Source: Nemophila menziesii
Lineage: Eukaryota > Streptophyta > Magnoliopsida > Boraginales > Hydrophyllaceae
Length of the DNA: 64,000 bases
Reading direction: 5' to 3'
Assembly (NCBI GenBank): GCA_029959085.1
Contig: JARWIR010000023.1
Span: forward strand, 9,933,860 to 9,997,859
The translations under genes were made by a program, and so were the position numbers. Shown in pieces: positions 60,691 through 64,000 of the stretch. Below the pieces are notes generated by a model. That model ran no database searches and had not been told where the DNA came from. It saw only the letters and a program-made list of their open reading frames with translations. The number at the start of each line of letters is the position of its first letter. Position 1 is the first letter of the stretch.

Positions 60691-61143
60691 CTATGTTGTA
60701 GATCTCGGTTTTGCGGCCTATCCTGTTTACTAGGGCCTAGTGCCTAGGAGGGATTTCATGGGTCTAGACGTGATTACACGGATTTTAATCCCGCTGAGTA
60801 ATTTTTTATATTTAGTAATATATAAATAGTAATTATAACAATCTTAACTATTTTGTTAATAAAATTCATAGAACAATACTATAGTGAATACTAAAATACT
60901 AAGATTTGAGTTAAAATATCAACTCAAGAATTCTCAAGAATAATAAAACTAAAAAGAAAGCCTATGCGACCATTCTTTCACATTAATCGGCACCTAGGCG
61001 ACCATCTTTTGCCATTAATCGACGTCTAGGCGGGCTAGTCTCTTCCACAGTGACAAAGGAGCTAGAAAAAATGCCTAGAATTTTATTAGGCCTAAGGCAC
61101 TGAGGGGGGAGTTGACGCCTAGGTGGCGATTTCTACAACATAG
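60691..61143. mobile_element. hAT-like MITE, block 3
   Basis: Orthologous by position to 17302-17757. Terminal inverted repeats CTATGTTGTAGA, subterminal CCTAGG motifs. The left duplication TTGGTATG is intact; the right (TTGAAATT) has decayed. Its presence at the same site in blocks 1 and 3 means it inserted before those copies separated. Confidence 0.75.
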
Positions 61144-61952
61144 TTGAAATTAACTAGACCTTCACTTCATAGCTGCTACGCATGTCGTGCGGTTCACGAC
61201 ATGGGTCTTGTGGTATACCTTGACCTTCTTTTCTTCATACCGTAATATGGTAGTTGCGAAACTCGATACATCATGCGTCTTCGGTATACCCCATTCCTCC
61301 TTTCTCTCAACATTGTACACTATATTAAAAAATAATTCACGCATAGTTTTAACGGTAGGGTCTCGTGGTGCACCGCGAGAATCTGCATTGTAATTCTAAA
61401 CCTCTCAACCAACACCATTTAGTTCTCCAGAATCACCTACATGTCATGACGATATCCTTACTTTGACTACAAACTCAAATCCTGCATTACCTTAACATCA
61501 AAAATACAAATACCCTTCTCATTATACATAGTAAACACTAAAAAATTAACTAATCTACACTACCGAAAACCAAAACAAAATGCATAAAAAATTAAAAACA
61601 TTGTGGGTTGCATCTTGTAAGTACTTCTATTTTATGCTGTTCAAAGTTTTACATATTTACTTCACTAGTTTTTCTTTATATAGCCTCCCCAGTAGCAGGT
61701 GAGGCGATTCATATCTACTAAGCTAAAGTTGAAACTTTTCTTTGTTTGTACCTCAGTCAATTTATGCGGAAACAACTCGAGTGACTACGAATAAGCCCAA
61801 CCAAGAATTCTTGTATCCCCGTAGTCTACCCTTGTGTTTGGAGGATTACTATGCAACTTCATTGCCTACCCCAAACTCATATTCTCCTCTAGTCTTCACA
61901 GATTCTTGGGGACTCTCAACTTTTGCTTCTTTGGTCATGACTCGGATTGTTG
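61144..61952 (-). pseudogene. Gypsy internal and gag-protease-side relic, block 3
   Basis: Matches 17758-18560. Includes paired palindromes (CGGTTCACGA near 61191 with TGGTATACCT 21 bp later) and the decayed start of the protease-side relic. It breaks off at about 61952, at a junction to plus-strand element sequence (GAGAACCACTCC). Confidence 0.5.
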
Positions 61953-62190
61953 GGAGAACCACTCCTTATTGCATTGCGAAATTAATCAACTTTTGAACTT
62001 GTTAGATGTTTATTGTTCGTATATTCTTAATATTTGTTTATTATTTATTGAACACCACAATATGAGACTTGCTAAAATAGCTGCCTTAGTTTTATTCATT
62101 ATCTATCTATTCCCTCCTTTCTTCCTTAGTTAATTGGACATAGGTCGCATTTAGTTTTCTTCTCTTTTATTTTGTCAGAATGACAAAAAT
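61953..62190 (+). mobile_element. Gypsy 3'-UTR fragment, plus orientation
   Basis: Matches 34366-34602 and ends in a polypurine tract (TTGAGTTGGGGGT, 62191-62203). Confidence 0.6.
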
Positions 62191-62203
62191 TTGAGTTGGG
62201 GGT
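62191..62203 (+). promoter_or_regulatory. Polypurine tract
   Basis: TTGAGTTGGGGGT just before the LTR start at 62206. Confidence 0.65.
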
Positions 62204-62205
62204 AT

Positions 62206-63660
62206 TGTTGTCTCAATTTGATAAATTAATCTACTCACGAGACATCTTTTAGAAAGTTTATGGGACCTAAGTGAGGGATTCTACCCTAATAATCGCCATA
62301 ATATACTTTCTTCATTAATTTGGATAATATTTCAAATATAGTGTTTTTGTGCCATATTTGTGTGTTATGTGTGTATATTTTAGGTACATGCTTGACAAAA
62401 GGTCCAAAATGATGAGGTCCAAACCCAATCCAAGGCATAAAGAGAGCTAGAGGTCACTTTTGGAAAGTTAGAGCGTTTACAAGAAAAGGGCATCGTCAGG
62501 TTGTTTTTGTTACCATAATTAACTGCTAAAATCCATGGACTTCATTCTTTGTGATATAGAAGACCTTGGAGTCAGGATCTCGTGAAAGTTGACAGAAGTC
62601 AATTCGGAGTTAAGACATGAAATTTATGGCAGTTTTTACCAACGTGACTTGAACCTGAACGACATAGTCAAAAACGGGTTCGACCCATTTTAAGTCACTC
62701 ATGTAAGACCGTCAAGTCTATCAAAATTCTGGACTTAGTATAAAAGCTTACTTAAGCTCCTATTTGGAACATGCTTCATTTTTTATCAAATATTTTCATC
62801 AGGAGAAGAGCTCAAGTGCCTTGAGAAGAGAGAAGAAGTGTTTAACACCCAAATTTAATCTTTTCCACCGATTTCACAACCTGTCCTTTCAGTATTTTAG
62901 GTTAATTTGATTCTATTTTGTCTTTTAAACATGATTCTAGTATTATTTCCACTTTATTTTCCTTTTTTGAGTACGGGCTGAGTTAATTTATGCTTAAGAC
63001 TTGCAAAGGGTATGAACCCTAAGTGTTTTTTATCTTTGTTTTGGTGATTTCGGATACTTCTTATGTATTGAAATAAATTGAACTTCTATTTTTCATGATT
63101 TATATATTTGTGCATGTAGCCTATTTATAACTTGATCAAGTATTGGTAGTTAGAGTCTTTAGACTCACACCCTAGTCAGGGGTTAGATTCTTGGACATAA
63201 TATATAAGCGCCTACTACCTTTTATTGGACGATATTAGCACTCAAGGTAGTCAATAAGGATTTGTTCTTAAACCTATCTGAAAGTAGGAGACAAGTAAGG
63301 TAAAGAGCTAGGTTTCCTATTAGGGGATTTAGATGTAATTTTATCCTGGCTATTGTCAACCATATTCAATTCACCCTTATACCAAAAACAAGATAATTGT
63401 CAATTAGGTGAAACACTCACAAGGATTAAACATTACATTTTCATACTTTATATACTCTTTTTTAGCATTTTAGTCATTGACATTTTGGTTTCATATTTAC
63501 TTATTTGCATGTTAGTCCTTTTAATTATAAAAACCAAATACAATTCCTCATTATTATTATTGTTTCATCCACAACTCAACATTTTATTACATTCAAAGCG
63601 AATTATTTACATCGTTGGTCGTCCTTGTTGATCAATAGCCCTTAGACTTATCATATTTGT
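62206..63660 (+). mobile_element. LTR, plus orientation (subfamily B), second copy
   Basis: Matches 34618-36069 along its length and has a TATA box (TATAAAAG) at 62739-62746. The first bases read TGTTGTCTC, a mutated LTR tip. The right border is approximate. Confidence 0.65.
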
Positions 63661-63739
63661 ACTGGAGACAACCTGTACAATTGCGGGGAGTCCTAGTTCT
63701 ATAGGTACCAATCAATCATATTTATATAACACATGGAAC

Positions 63740-64000
63740 CACAAACACTCTCCGTAGTTTCTCTAGAAATGGAATCCCATATTCGCTACTATGCACTTAA
63801 AAGTAGATGGAGTTAAAACATTGGTGAGTAGATCGGTAAGACTGAACTCCATTTGTACATGCTTTATTTCTATATGTCAATATTATACAGTCTCTTTCAC
63901 GAAAGATATTTGTTTTCAACGCTCTTTGACTTTGACAAATTCTTATCATTTATTGAATAGAACTTTGTCGCTCTGTCATCAAAACATATAACAATGGCAT
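63740..64000 (-). pseudogene. Ty1/copia RNase H relic, second copy
   Basis: Same sequence as 36130-36410, again directly right of the plus-strand LTR. Continues beyond the window. Confidence 0.7.

Overview
The window is a plant nuclear sequence, almost certainly from a flowering plant with a large, AT-rich, repeat-filled genome. The evidence is Athila-type Ty3/gypsy elements with a tRNA-Asp primer-binding site, L1-type LINEs with a plant zf-RVT tail, a CACTA transposase of the plant DUF4216/DUF4218 type, a copia relic, a Helitron, and RING-finger gene copies of the plant RNF4-like kind. I cannot name the species. I found no gene that is certainly intact; essentially every coding trace is a transposon or a pseudogene.

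Layout. 1-5086: part of an Athila-like LTR, then older element relics, then a gag fragment with its primer-binding site and 5' LTR on the minus strand. 5087-7305: a truncated LINE. 7306-11510: AT-rich spacer, then the C-terminal half of a CACTA transposase next to a 90-bp palindrome. About 11.5-21 kb, 26-33 kb and 40-62 kb: three copies of one block. Each copy holds an RNF4-like RING pseudogene (12.9, 27.2 and 41.0 kb, all minus strand) followed by a minus-strand LTR and the internal part of a gypsy element that has lost reverse transcriptase and integrase. The copies have since taken different insertions: a CACTA MITE and a hAT-like MITE in block 1, a LINE between blocks 1 and 2, and a CACTA MITE, a 2,960-bp Helitron, a hAT-like MITE and an 11-kb Athila-type element (49482-60416) in block 3. 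Comparing the copies gives empty sites, which fix several insertion ends to the base.

At 33.3-37.3 kb and again at 62-64 kb an element of the same broad type lies in the opposite orientation: 3' UTR, polypurine tract, LTR, then a decayed copia reverse transcriptase/RNase H on the minus strand. This pairing was probably copied together.

The most complete element is 49482-60416. It has two 1.5-kb LTRs (about 3% different by hand count), a 5-bp target duplication, and gag, protease, RT, RNase H and integrase. A deletion fuses its 5' LTR directly to mid-gag and removes the primer-binding site, and stops and frameshifts break the polyprotein. It cannot act alone. The observations most worth a second look are a 46-bp hairpin at the LTR start shared by several LTR families, paired 10-bp palindromes 21 bp apart in the post-integrase spacer, three repeated polypurine-like motifs, and a Helitron that carries a 1.6-kb drifting hexamer array.
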